Of a DNA stretch of 40,000 bases, positions 9,908 to 23,345 are shown piece by piece. Source of the stretch: Chrysomallon squamiferum (lineage: Eukaryota > Mollusca > Gastropoda > Neomphalida > Peltospiridae); the NCBI GenBank assembly GCA_012295275.1, contig CM022678.1:6351059-6391058 (forward strand). The letters run 5' to 3'. Within the stretch, counting starts at the first letter, position 1. Each line of letters opens with the position of its first letter. The position numbers and the translations under genes are program-made. The notes under the pieces were generated by a model, which ran no database searches, had not been told where the DNA came from, and was given only the letters and a program-made list of their open reading frames with translations.

Positions 9908-9931
<24 letters not shown>
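9622..9931. repeat. Inverted repeat with (CA)n loop, intron 1 of gene B
   Basis: The left arm is (AAT)n 9622-9682 plus about 55 bp of unique sequence to 9736. The right arm, 9855-9931, is its near-exact reverse complement ending in (ATT)n. The loop contains (CA)n at about 9786-9838. Gene A has only the left arm (39000-39080), so the right arm is a derived inverted copy. Confidence 0.85.
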
Positions 9932-9938
<7 letters not shown>

Positions 9939-10050
9939 TATACGCATATACATGCATTGATAGTTATACACACAGACACATATAAATACACGTACACACG
10001 TACATATGTACATACACAGGGATACAAACAAAGAAGAAATTTTCACTTAC

Positions 10051-10090
10051 CAAGTAATGTTACTCTTTAAATTCTGTCTTCACAATCTGT
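10051..10090 (-). other. Gene B 5' UTR exon 1 (start approximate)
   Basis: Homologous to the gene A exon at 39361-39399. Donor GTAAGTGAAA follows ACATTACTTG. The 5' limit is estimated from the distance to the TATA box. Confidence 0.6.
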
Positions 10091-10112
10091 TTAACCCTGC
10101 AGTTTACATCAC

Positions 10113-10119
10113 ATTTATA
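10113..10119 (-). promoter_or_regulatory. Gene B TATA box
   Basis: TATAAAT about 30 bp upstream of the inferred start. It is embedded in a block conserved with gene A (GACAC...GAATCTGAATG before it, GTAAACTG after it). Confidence 0.65.
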
Positions 10120-10656
10120 ACATTCAGATTCGTGTCGGATTTAATTAAGTGCTTGTTGGAAGAGAATAATTAATAATTGTCTTATTTCAGATCGAGGCAA
10201 TATTTGTTTGTTTTCTTTGTTTCTTTTTAATATAGCACGACCATTATTATTATTATTATTAATTTTTCAATTGGCCGCAGATAATTGTTATCGGTTGTCA
10301 ACAGGTGGAAAAGATAGTATTTCCATCGAAGCCCGAAGCTGTCAGAAAAAATATGAAAAGCAAACGAAAATTAATATTTTTCGAAGCAAAACGTTTCAGG
10401 TCCTTTTTTTTTACATCAAATTAATTATGGATAGTTGGTGATTAAATATAATCAGTTCGTCTCATTTATCAGTTTATTAATGTAGTAAGTAAAATTATGA
10501 ATGAAACTGAGGAATATTAATTATATTATATCAGCAATGAGCAACAGCAAATCGATTCTTGGAAAGTATTAGTTCATAAATGTTCATATCTGTCTTTATA
10601 TATTTATTTTTATTATTATATTATTTAATTTCTTATTTTTATATCGAATAAGATAC

Positions 10657-10674
10657 CTGTCGATCCAGATGAAT
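10657..10674 (-). CDS. Orphan 18-nt micro-exon upstream of gene B
   Basis: ATTCATCTGGATCGACAG, acceptor CATTTAAG, donor GTATCTTATT. Phase 1 core reads S-S-G-S-T, like gene B exons. It lies downstream of the gene A polyadenylation signal and upstream of the gene B TATA box, so it has no evident host transcript. Confidence 0.5.
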
Positions 10675-11847
10675 CTTAAATGACAAAATAACCATAAACA
10701 TAATCATATAAAATGTAAAAAACGGTAAAAAAAACAGCGTTTTCGTTCTTTCTTTTCTTTCATTTTTTTTATTTTATTTTTTAATATTTTTTAATATTTT
10801 TGTTTTTAAAACGAGACATGTACATAATATTACTTTACAGAATTTGTTTGTGTTTTTAACTTATATATAATTTCAAGACAGTAAAATTTGTTTTGAAGTA
10901 GTTACTGCAGGAAGGCACATAAGAAGAAACTAATAAAAAAAAAAAAACAATAAACGAACATAGACTATAATGAAGTACAACGCTTCAGGCCATGTTTTAA
11001 ATGAAGTTAATTGTAGATCATTGGTGATTAGATATAACCAGTTTCACTCACGTATCAGTTTGTTAGTTTAATAAGTGAACTGATAATGGTCTAGTAATTG
11101 AATAAATAAAACTATATAGTCGCAGTAATTTAGAAAATAAAATTATGGTGGTGACTTAATTTAGAAATTTAACTTATATTACCGGTTGTCAGCCTTCATT
11201 TTATTAGAAAAAAAAAACTAGGTGTGTTACATTGTACTGCTTCTTCAGAATTGCATTACTTTAAACTTTTTTAAAATTAATAAACCAGATTCAAATGAAG
11301 CAAAACAATCATAATAAGTAAACAAATAATGTAAAATAAAGTAAAATAAATAAGTAAATAAATAAGTAATATACGAAGTTAAAAACAGCGAATACATCGA
11401 TCGATTAAACAATACAAATTTATTGTATGTCAGTCCAGGCTTGTTTTGAAATTACTTATGATGATGATGATGATGATGATTAATAATAATAAAAAAAAAA
11501 TACTGTGTATATTTTTTCATAAAACATGCTTTGAAGTTGTAGTATGCATTATCATTCACATGGCAGATATATTATTAATTTGTGTAATTTATTATATAAG
11601 TGTTGAGGTGAATAAAAAATTGTATATAAAACACACACACAGATACATACATCCATACATCCATACATATATATATATATATTTTTTTTACCAAAGAAAA
11701 TATACTTTCTATGACAACCCTTAACCTTGACCTTGGGTTTTTCTTATTTCTAATTTCAAACAAAATATTGATTAAAATAATAGCATCCAAAGAAGTCTTT
11801 TATTTATAACTTACAATGATAATTTCATTGAATGATAGGTAAGAAAG

Positions 11848-11893
11848 TAGTAGTAGTAGTAGTAGTAGTGGTAGTAGTAGAGTAGTAGTAGTA
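11848..11893. repeat. (TAG)n microsatellite
   Basis: AGT/TAG triplets with two interruptions, intergenic. Confidence 0.8.
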
Positions 11894-11954
11894 TTTTATT
11901 CTAATACGATTAAGTTTTATTGTTTAGAACAGATTTATTCAGTGTTGATTAACA

Positions 11955-11962
11955 TATATGTT

Positions 11963-12001
<39 letters not shown>
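11955..12001. repeat. (TTTA)n microsatellite
   Basis: About eleven TTTA tetramers, followed by AAAT/CAAA-like tetramer runs to about 12120. Confidence 0.8.
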
Positions 12002-12319
12002 CGTATTTATTTTAAAATTTTAATAATATATAAATAAATAAACAAACAAACAGACAAACAGGCAAACAAATAAAGAAATGAATGAATCAATAAATAAATA
12101 AATAAACAATGAATAAACAAATAAGCAATATTAAGTTAACCAAGATGAGCATATTTATGCTGTTATTTCATGATATCACTTCTTTGATTAATATCTTTTA
12201 TAATTTCATCAGCAATTCTAATGACACACATCTTGTAATACGTAAATATTTTTACTAACAGAAAATAACTAAATAAATATTTTAAATTGTTCGAAAGACA
12301 AAACAGGACTCAAATAACA

Positions 12320-12428
12320 AAAGGTATATATTGTTTTATTCATGAATAATTTACTTTAATTATGCATAGACTTCTTGAGCTCAAGTCTTAGTTTAGTCAT
12401 CTCCGTGCTTTGACAGCTTTCGATTCCA
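12320..12428 (-). CDS. Gene A terminal exon
   Basis: Acceptor TTTTTGCAG after a T-rich tract. Joined in phase 1 to the exon at 14534 it reads L-E-S-K-A-V-K-A-R-R then TGA (12397-12399). A different phase gives a longer tail, 23 residues ending T-K-L-R-L-E-L-K-K-S-M-H-N before TAA (12356-12358), but that needs an unseen exon that shifts the phase. The 3' limit is approximate. Confidence 0.6.
12335..12340 (-). terminator. Gene A polyadenylation signal AATAAA
   Basis: AATAAA on the minus strand, about 57 nt after the TGA and 16 nt after the alternative TAA of the terminal exon. It is followed within 30 nt by a T/GT-rich stretch (CTTTTGTTATTTG). Confidence 0.65.
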
Positions 12429-13968
12429 CTGCAAAAATAAATAAATAAGTAAATAAGTAAAAAGTTAATTTTAAAGTAAAAATGACAGTTTTAATACTTA
12501 TTTTCTTTAACGATAGCCAAAAACAACGTCAAATGATTTTATCTAATTAATTCTTACAAATGTAATTAAATAATTAATTGTTAAGCTATGTTAGTCCAAT
12601 GGCATGGAAATAAGGATTTTCCCCGTAACGTCCGTTAATGGACAAAGATTAATTTAAAGATTACTAGTATTAGTAATGAGCAAATATTGTAACAAATGTT
12701 ATATTATTTGAATGTCAGTTTGAGTTTATTTTTAAATTGATTTACTGATGTTACGATAATGTCACTACTGAATGAAACATTTTTTTATAATTATTTATTG
12801 ATTTATTTAAAATTTTAATAGTAAATAAAATAAAATAAAGTAAATAAAATAAAATATAATAAATAATTATTCAAAAACTACATTTCGTTAACTTTATCGT
12901 TCAGTAAATAATTAACTATATAAAATAGATGGTAAATTTTATATCATGCATTGTTCATGAAAAAAAAAAATATATATATATATATATAACGCATTTTATC
13001 ATGGCATTAAATTAATGGGAAAAAAAAAGAAACGAAAAGAAGAAAAAACAAACACGAAACAAGTTCCGTGAATGTTACAAAAATTACACTGCTTTTATTA
13101 CATCCAAACAAATATTTTTTTTTATTAATATCAGATTAATAAATATATTATATATTAGATAAATTAATTAATTATGCAGTGTTCAGTCTTTTAGATTTAT
13201 ATAACGAGAATGAAAAAAAATAGAATTATCAATAAAATTGAAATTGCTAAACATATTTTACTTCAAATAATCAATAACAAAACCATTCTAAGAAAAGGTT
13301 AGTTCATAAATTAGATGTCTCTATTTATAATATTTTTTATGAATCTAACAATTCAGCTGTTGATACGAACCTAAACAATACTTTAAAAATGTATTCAGTA
13401 TAAATAAAATTAAATGAAAGGTAAAAATGTAAAAAATAACATTATTTAAAGAACAATATGAAAAATAGTAATTAATCATTTTAATTTTATCTGTTGTTCG
13501 TCTAGAATCTTAAAATATGCTTTTCTTCCATTTACAAAATATGATTTAAACTACTATTACTAAAAATTTACCTGTTGTTCACCAATCACCTAAAAATAAA
13601 AGAAATAAATGTAATAAATATTAATTAATAATAAATGTATTCAGTATAAACATAATTACAAGTAAAGTGAAAATTATTTTTTTACATAATATGATATACT
13701 TATATAAAGAAAACTATTATCAGTAAAAGAAATATTGAATTCAATATCTTATTACTCAGGTAATTTTACTGTGTTTTAGATTCTGATATAATGTCAACTA
13801 TATACACTTTGTTTAATTGTCTACTGTGGAATGCTAACTTGAAATTATTGCAATACAATAGATATTTTATTAGAACTAACCAGTAAAAAAACCATATATT
13901 TATCTATCTATCTATCTATATATAGCCTTTCTTGATTCAAACACACAAACACACACGTAGATAATAAA

Positions 13969-14047
<79 letters not shown>

Positions 14048-14743
14048 GCAGTAGTAAATTAAAATACCATAAAGATATTAGTAATAAAATACATTTACTC
14101 ATTTTATTTATTTACTAAAATAAACCTATCTTGAAGTTACTACAATATCTGTCCGTCTGTCTATATGTTATGTATGTATGTATCTATCTATCTATCTCAA
14201 TATTCCATATATATACATATATAAATTAATAATTTAATTTTACAATAGGAATATACTTTAGCGTTTTCTTATCGAATAAAGCTAATGAAAGAATTATATT
14301 TCATCAGTTATTTCACTAGAATTTTAAAAACAAGACACAGGGAACATCACTTTTATGAATCTGGAAAAATTAAAAAGATTTGTTCAGAACTAAGGTAAGA
14401 TAAAATTTTGTCCAAGCTCATAGTTAAGAAGGTTGCTGTATCCTCCATTACTGAATTGATTATGAAATTTTAGTATGTTTCAGAGTTATATATATAAATA
14501 TTTTCAAAACATTAAAACTGTTTCAATACTTACAGACTGCAGCAGGTGTTGCTAGAAAATAAATATAGAATAAAATTATAAATCACATTCAGAAATATCA
14601 AACATATTCAAAACAATTGTACGAAAAACATATTTGACAAAAGTGGTTAATGTAACTCCGAACTGTTTCCCGATTTATGTATCATAGAACTTAACTGTTC
14701 ATACAGCAGAACCCTAGCATACATACATACATATATATGTGTA

Positions 14744-14787
<44 letters not shown>

Positions 14788-15181
14788 ATAAAAAAATAAT
14801 TAATAATTTAATATTAGTTTACAGATACACTTTAAGAAGAGGAGTTTATAATTATGTCAGCATTTTCTTATCCAATAAATTTAATAAAAGAACTATTTTT
14901 CATCAACATACGGTTATACTTTAAAGACAGAAGTGAAATATTTATGTGAGCATTTTGTTGTCGAGTAACGCCAAGGAAATAGTATTTCATCATTTATTTC
15001 ACTAGAACCTTAAAAACTACAAAAGGCGAACATCACCTTTGGGAACCTGGAAAAGTTAGTAAAACTTTCTTATAAATAAGGTAAAATGATTTCGTTCAAA
15101 TTGATGGTTAATAAACATGAAACCTAGTATACATACATACATATATACATATATATACTCACACACACAAACATGTATCTA

Positions 15182-15213
<32 letters not shown>

Positions 15214-18200
15214 CTCACACACACAAACATACGTATATATATCTATATCAATATCACTAATAAAATCATTAATAATAAAATTTTAGTATACAGATATATT
15301 TTAAAAAGAGGGGAAAAAAATTATTTCAGCATTTTCTTATCGAATAAAGTTAATGAAAGAATTATATTTCATCAGTTATTTAACTAGAACTTTAAAAACA
15401 AGAAAAGGGGAATATCACCTTTCTGAAAGTGGAAAAATCAAAAAGATATTTTTCAGAACTAAGGTAAAATTATTTTGTTCAAACTCATAGTTAATAAATA
15501 TGCTGTATCCTCTATTACTTAACTGATTATAAAATTTTAATATCTTAAAGTCATATACATAAATATTTTAAAAACATAGGTGTTGCTACAATTAAATGGA
15601 ATTAATAATTAATGACATTGACGAATATTAAACATAATCAAAACAATTCTAGGAAAAAGATCGTTTCACAAACTTGGTTCATGAAGTTTTGTCCTCTTTC
15701 CCAATTGATATATTTTATAACGGAACTGTTCGTACACAAGAACCCAAGTATATACATATATATAACAAAATAATAAATAATTTAGTTTTACTAGAGGCAT
15801 ATACTTTAAAAAGATGGATGTAATAATTATTTCAGCATTTTGTTATCGAATAAAGTTAATGAAAGAATTATATTTCTTCAGTTATTATACTAGAATTTTA
15901 AAAAGAAGAAAAGAAAGTACCATTTCTGAATGTGCAAAAAAATGAAAAACACTTTATCAGAACTATGGTAACATTATTTTTTTCAAACCCATAGCTAATA
16001 AATACGCTGTACCCTACCTTAATTGATTAAAAATCTTAATATATTTTAGAGTTATATATATAAATATTTTCAGAACATTAAAATTATTTCCATACTTACT
16101 GGTTCTTCTAGGTGTTGCTGCAAAATAAATATGAAATTATATATATAAATATCCAACAAAAAATTAATAATGAGAATCTAGACGAAATACTAAGATTTTC
16201 TTCGACCGAAGATAAAATTACTTCGTTCAAATTTATGGTTAATAAACATGCTACATACTGATTTATTTAACTGATCATGAAATTGGAATACCCTTAAGAC
16301 TTATATAAACATATAGAAAACATTAAAACTGTTTCATTACTTACTGGTAGTAGTAGGTGTTGCTACAAGAAAAAATGGAATGAAATAATTAATGACTTTG
16401 ACGAATATTAAACATACTCAAAAAAATTCTAGGAAAAAGATCGTTTCACAAAGTTAGTTAATGTAACTTTGTCCTCTTTCCCAATCGATATATTTTATAA
16501 CGGAACTGTTGGTACAGAATAAAGTTAATGAACTAATTATATTTCATCAGTTATGTCATTAGAACTTTAAGATGAAGAAAACTTGATCATCACCTTTCTG
16601 AATGTGGAAAAACGAAAAAGACTTTTTTCAGAACTAAGGAAACATTATTTTGTTCAAACTCATAGTTAATAAGTACGGTTTATCCTCCATTACTTAATTG
16701 ATTATGAAATTTTAATGTCTTTTAGAGTTAAATACATAAATATTTTCAAAATATTAAAATTGTTTCCATACTTACTGGTTGTAGTAGTTGTCGCTACAAA
16801 GTAAATATTGAATATATATAATTATCCAATAAAAAAATTAATAATGTGAATCTGGAGAAATTACTAAGATTTCCTTAGAACTAAGGTAAAATTATTTCTT
16901 TCAAATTGATACTTAATAAACTTGATACATAACGCATTATTTAACTGATGATGAAATAGTAATATCTTTTAGACTTATATAAACATTTTCAAAACATTAA
17001 AACTGCTTCATTACTTACTGGTAGTAGTAGGTGTTGCTACAAAAAATGGAATAAAATAATTAATGACATTGGCGAATATCAAACAAACTCAAAACAATTC
17101 TAGGAAAAAGATTGTTTCACAAAGTTGGTTAATGTAACTTTGTCCTCTTTCCCAATCAATGTATTTGATAATGGAACTGTTTGTACAGAATAAAGTTAAT
17201 GAAAGGATTATATTTCATCAGTTATTTCATTACAACTTTAAGGAAAAGAATAGGGGAACATCACCTTTCTGAATGTGGAAAAATGAAAAAGATTTTTTTC
17301 AGAACTAAGGTTCAAACTCATAGTTAATAAATATGCTGTATCCTCCATTACTGAATTGATTATGAAATTTTAATATCTTTTAGAGTTACATACATACACA
17401 TTTTCAAAATATTAAAATTGTTTCCATACTTACTGGTTGTAGTAGGTGTCGCTACAAAATAAATATTAAATATATATATTTATATATAATTAGCCAATAA
17501 AAAAAAAATAATGAGAATCTGGAAAAAATACTAAGATTTTCTTAGACCTAAGATAAAATTACTTCCTTGAAATTTATGGTTAATAAACATGTTACATACT
17601 GCATTATTTAACTGATTATGAAATTGGAATACCCTTAAGAATTATATAAACATATTGAAAACATTAAAACTGTTTCATTACTTACTGGTAGTAGTAGGTG
17701 TTGCTACAAGAAAAAAATGGAATGAAATAATTAATGACTTTGACGAATATTAAACATACTCAAAACAATTCTAGGAAAAAGATCGTTTCACAAAGTTGGT
17801 TCATGAAACTTTGCTGTCTTTCTCAATTGATATATTTTTAAAAGGAACTGTTCGTACAGAAGAACCCCAGTAAATATATATATGTAGATATTTAAAACTG
17901 TTTCAGTACTTACTGGTAGTAGTAGGTGTTGCTACAAAACAATGGAATAAAATAATTAATGACACTAAGGAATATTAAACATACTCAAAACAATTCTAGG
18001 AAAAAGATTGTTTCACAAAGCTGGTTAATGTAACTTTGTCCTCTTTCCCAATCGATATATTTTATAACGGAACTGTTGGTTGAGAATAAAGGTAATGAAA
18101 GAATTATATTTCATCAGTTATTTCACTAAAACATTAAGAACAAGAAAATGGGAAAAACACCAATCTGAATGCGGAAAAATGGAAGTCTTTTTTTCAGAAC

Positions 18201-19163
18201 TAAGGAAACATTATTTTGTTCAAACTCGTAGTTAATAAGTACGGTTTATCCTCCATTACTTAATTGATTATGAAATTTTAATGTCTTTTAGAGTTAAATA
18301 CATAAATATTTTCAAAATATTAAAATTGTTTCCATACTTACTGGTTGTAGTAGGTGTCGCTACAAAATAAATATTGAATATATAGATATATATATATATA
18401 ATTATCCAATAAAAATATTAATAATGTGAATCTGGAGAAATTAGTAAGATTTCCTTAGAACTAATGTAAAATTATTTCGTTCAAATTGATGCTTAATAAA
18501 CAAGCTACATACTGCATTATTTAACTGATGATGAAGAAGTAATATCCTTTAGACATATAAATATTTTAAAAACTTTAAAACTGTTTCATTACTTACTGGT
18601 AGTAGTAGGTGTTGCTACAAAAAATGGATTAAAATAATTAATGACACTGACGAATATTAAACATATCCAAACAATTCTAGGAAAAAGATCGTTTCACAAA
18701 CTTGGTTCATGAAGCTTTGTCCTCTTTCCCAATTGATATATTTGATAACGGAACTGTTCGTACACAAGAACCCAAGTATATACATATGTATAACAAAAAA
18801 ATAAGTAATTTAGTTATACTATAGACATATACTTTAAAAAGAGGGATGTAATAATTATTTCAGCATTTTGTTATCGAATAAAGTTAATGAAAGAATTATA
18901 TTTCTTCAGTTATTATACTAGAATTTTAAATAGAAGAAAAGATAATCACCTTTCTGAATGTGCAAAAAATGAAAAACACTTTATCAGAACTATGGTAACA
19001 TTATTTTTTCAAACCCATATCTAATAAATACGCTGTACCTTCCGATACTTAATTGATTAGAAATTTTAATATATTTTAGAGTTATATATATAAATATTTT
19101 CAGAACATTAAAATTATTTATATACTTACTGGTTGTTCTAGGTGTTGCTGCAAAATAAATATG

Positions 19164-19206
<43 letters not shown>

Positions 19207-21548
19207 AACAAAAAAATTAATAATGAGAATCTGGAAAAAATACTAAGATTTTCTTAGACCTAAGATAAAATTACTTCGTTCAAATTTATGGTTAATAAAC
19301 ATGTTACATACTGCTTTATTTAACTGATTATTAAATTGGAATACCCTTAAGACTTATATAAACATATTGAAAACATTAAAACTGTTTCATTACTTACTGG
19401 TAGTAGTAGGTGTTGCTACAAAAAAAAAATGGAATGAAATAATTAATGACTTTGACGAATATTAAACATACTCAAAACAATTCTAGGAAAAAGATCGTTT
19501 CACAAAGTTGGTTCATGAAACTTTGTTCTCTTTCCCAATTGATATATTTTAAAAACGAACTGTTCCTACAGAAGAACCCCAGTAAATATAGATATGTAGA
19601 TATTTAAAACTGTTTCAATTCTTACTGGTAGTAGTAGGTGTTGCTACAAAACAATGGAATAAAATAATTAATGACACTAACGAATATTAAACATATTCAA
19701 AACAATTCTAGGAAAAAGATTGTTTCACAAATTAGATCCATGCAACTGTGTCCTCGTTCCCAATCGATATATTTTATAACAGAACTTTTGGTACAGAATA
19801 AAGTTAATGAAAGAATTATATTTCATCAGTTATGTCATTAGAACTTTAAGAACAAGAAAATGGGAAAAACACCTTTCTGTATGTGGAAAAACGAAAAAGA
19901 CTTTTTTCAGAAGTAAGGAAACATTATTTTGTTCAAACTCATGGTTAATAAGTACGGTTTATCCTCCATAACTTAATTGATTATGAAATTTTGATATCAT
20001 TTAGAGTTACAAACATAAATGTTTTCAAAATATTAAAATTGTTTCCATACTTACTGGTTGTAGTAGGTGTCGCTACAAAATAAAGAATGAATGTATATAT
20101 AATTATCCAATAAAGAAATTAATAATGTGAATCTGGAGAAATTAGTAAGATTTCCTAAGAACTAAGATAAAATTATTTCTTTCAAATTGATGCTTAATAA
20201 ACATGCTACATTCTGCATTATATAACTAATGATCAAATTGTAATATCCTTTAGACTTATATAAACATTTCCAAAACATTAAAACTGTTTCGTTACTGGTA
20301 GTAGTAGGTGTTGCTACAAAAAAATGGAATAAAATAATTAATGACATTGACGAATATTAAACATATTCAAAACAATTCTAGGAAAAAGATTGTTTCACAA
20401 ATTAGATCCATGCAACTGTGTCCTCTTTCCCAACTGATATATTTTATAACAGAACTTTTGGTACAGAATAAAGTTAATGAAAGAATTATATTTCATCAGT
20501 TATGTCATTAGAACTTTAAGATGAAGAAAACTTGATCATCACCTTTCTGAATGTGGAAAAACGAAAAAGACTTTTTTCAGAACTAAGGAAACATTATTTT
20601 GTTCAAACTCGTAGTTAATAAGTACGGTTTATCCTCCATTACTTAATTGATTATGAAATTTTAATGTCTTTTAGAGTTAAATACATAAATATTTTCAAAA
20701 TATTAAAATTGTTTCCATACTTACTGGTTGTAGTAGGTGTCGCTACAAAATAAATATTGAATATATAGATATATATATATATAATTATCCAATAAAAATA
20801 TTAATAATGTGAATCTGGAGAAATTAGTAAGATTTCCTTAGAACTAATGTAAAATTATTTCGTTCAAATTGATGCTTAATAAACAAGCTACATACTGCAT
20901 TATTTAACTGATGATGAAGAAGTAATATCCTTTAGACATATAAATATTTTCAAAACATTAAAACTGTTTCATTACTTACTGGTAGTAGTAGGTGTTGCTA
21001 CAAAAAAAATGGAATAAAATAATTAATGACACTGACGAATATTAAACATATCCAAACAATTCTAGGAAAAAGATCGTTTCACAAACTTGGTTCATGAAGC
21101 TTTGTCCTCTTTCCCAATTGATATATTTGATAACGGAACTGTTCATTAATGGAACCCCAGTATATATATATATATAACAAAAAATAAGTAATTTAGTTAT
21201 ACTATAGACATATACTTTAAAAAGAGGGATGTAATAATTATTTCAGCATTTTGTTATCGAATAAAGTTAATGAAAGAATTATATTTCTTCAGTTATTATA
21301 CTAGAATTTTAAATAGAAGAAAAGATAATCACCTTTCTGAATGTGCAAAAAATGAAAAACACTTTATCAGAACTATGGTAACATTATTTTTTCAAACCCA
21401 TATCTAATAAATACGTTGTACCCTCCATTACTTAATTGATTAGAAATTTTAATATATTTTAGAGTTATATATATAAATATTTTCAGAACATTAAAATTAT
21501 TTATATATACTTACTGGTTGTTCTAGGTGTTGCTGCAAAATAAATATG

Positions 21549-21609
<61 letters not shown>

Positions 21610-23298
21610 AACAAAAAAATTAATAATGAGAATCTGGAAAAAATACTAAGATTTTCTTAGACCTAAGATAAAATTACTTCGTTCAAATTTATGGTTAATA
21701 AACATGTTACATACTGCTTTATTTAACTGATTATTAAATTGGAATACCCTTAAGACTTATATAAACATATTGAAAACATTAAAACTGTTTCATTACTTAC
21801 TGGTAGTAGTAGGTGTTGCTACAAAAAAAAAATGGAATGAAATAATTAATGACTTTGACGAATATTAAACAGACTCAAAACAATTCTAGGAAAAAGATCG
21901 TTTCACAAAGTTGGTTCATGAAACTTTGTTCTCTTTCCCAATTGATATATTTTAAAAACGAGCTGTTCCTACAGAAGAACCCCAGTAAATATAGATATAT
22001 GTAGATATTTAAAACTGTTTCAATTCTTACTGGTAGTAGTAGGTGTTGCTACAAAACAATGGAATAAAATAATTAATGACACTAAGGAATATTAAACATA
22101 TTCAAAACAATTCTAGGAAAAAGATTGTTTCACAAAGACTGGTTAATACAACTTTGTCCTCGTTCCCAATCGATATATTTTATAACAGAACTTTTGGTAC
22201 AGAATAAAGTTAATGAAAGAATTATATTTCATCAGTTATGTCATTAGAACTTTAAGATGAAGAAAATGGGAACATCACCTTTCTGAATGTGGAAAAATGG
22301 AAAATACTTTTTTCAGAACTAAGGAAACATTATTTCGTTCAAACTCATGGTTAATAAGTACGGTTTATCCTCCATTACTTAATTGATTATGAAATTTTGA
22401 TATCTTTTAGAGTTACAAACATAAATATTTTCAAAATATTGAAATTGTTTCCATACTTACTGACTGTAGTAGGTATCGCTACAAAATGAATATTGAATAT
22501 ATATATACATAATTATCCAATAAAAAAATTAATAATCTGAAACTGGAGAAATAAGTAAGATTTCCTTAGAACTAAGATAAAATTATTTCTTTCAAATTGA
22601 TGCTTAATAAACATGCTACATTCTGCACTATATAACTAATGATCAAATTGTAATATCCTTTAGACTTATATAAACATTTCCAAAACATTAAAACAATTTC
22701 GTTACTGGTAGTAGTAGGTGTTGCTACAAAAAAATGGAATAAAATAATCAATGACATTGGCGAATATTGAACATATTCAAAACAATTCTAGGAAAAAAAT
22801 TGTTTCACAATGTTGGTTTATGTAACTGTGTCCTCTTTCCTAATTGATATATTATAAAACGGAACTGTTCGTACAAAAGAACCCCAGTATATATATAAAT
22901 ATATATATATATAGGTAATCGAATATTTAATAATTTAATTTTAGTATGGTGATATACTTTAAAAAGAGTCCTCTGATAATTAGTTCGGCTCTATTTTAAT
23001 CGATGAAAGATAATGTAACAACTATATTTCATCAGTTATTTCACTAGAACTTTTAAAACAAGAAAAGGGTAACATCACCTTCCTGAATGTGGAAAAATGA
23101 TAAAGATTTTTAGAAAACTAAGGTAAAATTATTTTGTTCAACCTCATAGTTAATAAATATATTGTGTCCTCCATTACTGAATTGATTATGAAATTTGAAT
23201 ATCTTTCAGAGTTATATACATAAATATTTTACAAACATTAAAATTGTTTCCATACTTACTGGTTGTAGTAGGTGTCACTACAAAATAAATAAAGAATG

Positions 23299-23345
<47 letters not shown>

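Larger units (their letters stand above)
10441..12314. other. Intergenic region between gene A 3' end and gene B promoter
   Basis: It holds an orphan micro-exon (10657), a pair of duplicated flanks (about 10390-10500 and 10980-11100), a (GAT)n run near 11460, a (TAG)n run near 11850 and (TTTA)n near 11960. No other gene is seen. Confidence 0.6.
12429..14533 (-). other. Last intron of gene A with decayed exons
   Basis: No functional-looking coding exon. It contains three damaged micro-exons (13357, 13491, 13572), (TA)n near 12970, (AAT)n at 13970-14045 and (TATC)n near 13905 and 14180. Confidence 0.55.
17914..22740 (-). repeat. Two tandem ~2.4-kb higher-order repeats, seven micro-exons each
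   Basis: Exons at 22706, 22461, 22031, 21801, 21515, 20980 and 20725 correspond in order to 20296, 20055, 19626, 19398, 19130, 18597 and 18342, with offsets of 2383-2410 bp. Intron sequence between corresponding exons is nearly identical, so the duplication is recent. The rightmost exons also continue into the 1.49-kb repeats. Confidence 0.85.

Noticed and set aside
9599-10046. ORFs with long poly-Asn, poly-Tyr or His-Thr runs here and at 1189-1498, 5008-5313, 5476-5748, 38541-38829, 38930-39455
   Set aside because: They are translations of (AAT)n, (ATT)n and (CA)n microsatellites with no coding context.
11180-11215. Possible 11-nt exon GCTGACAACCG before GTAATATAAG
   Set aside because: Not a multiple of three, no resemblance to the exon families, and it lies outside both genes.
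12480-12545. Candidate phase-shifting exon before the terminal exon of gene A
   Set aside because: The site where a donor is expected reads ATAAGT, not GTAAGT, and no clear acceptor precedes it.
20162-22757. Recurring minus-strand 61-83-residue ORFs (20162, 22572, 24675, 26233, 27673, 29158, 32579)
   Set aside because: They run through a micro-exon and its introns in a frame that ignores the splice sites, and recur only because the higher-order repeat recurs.
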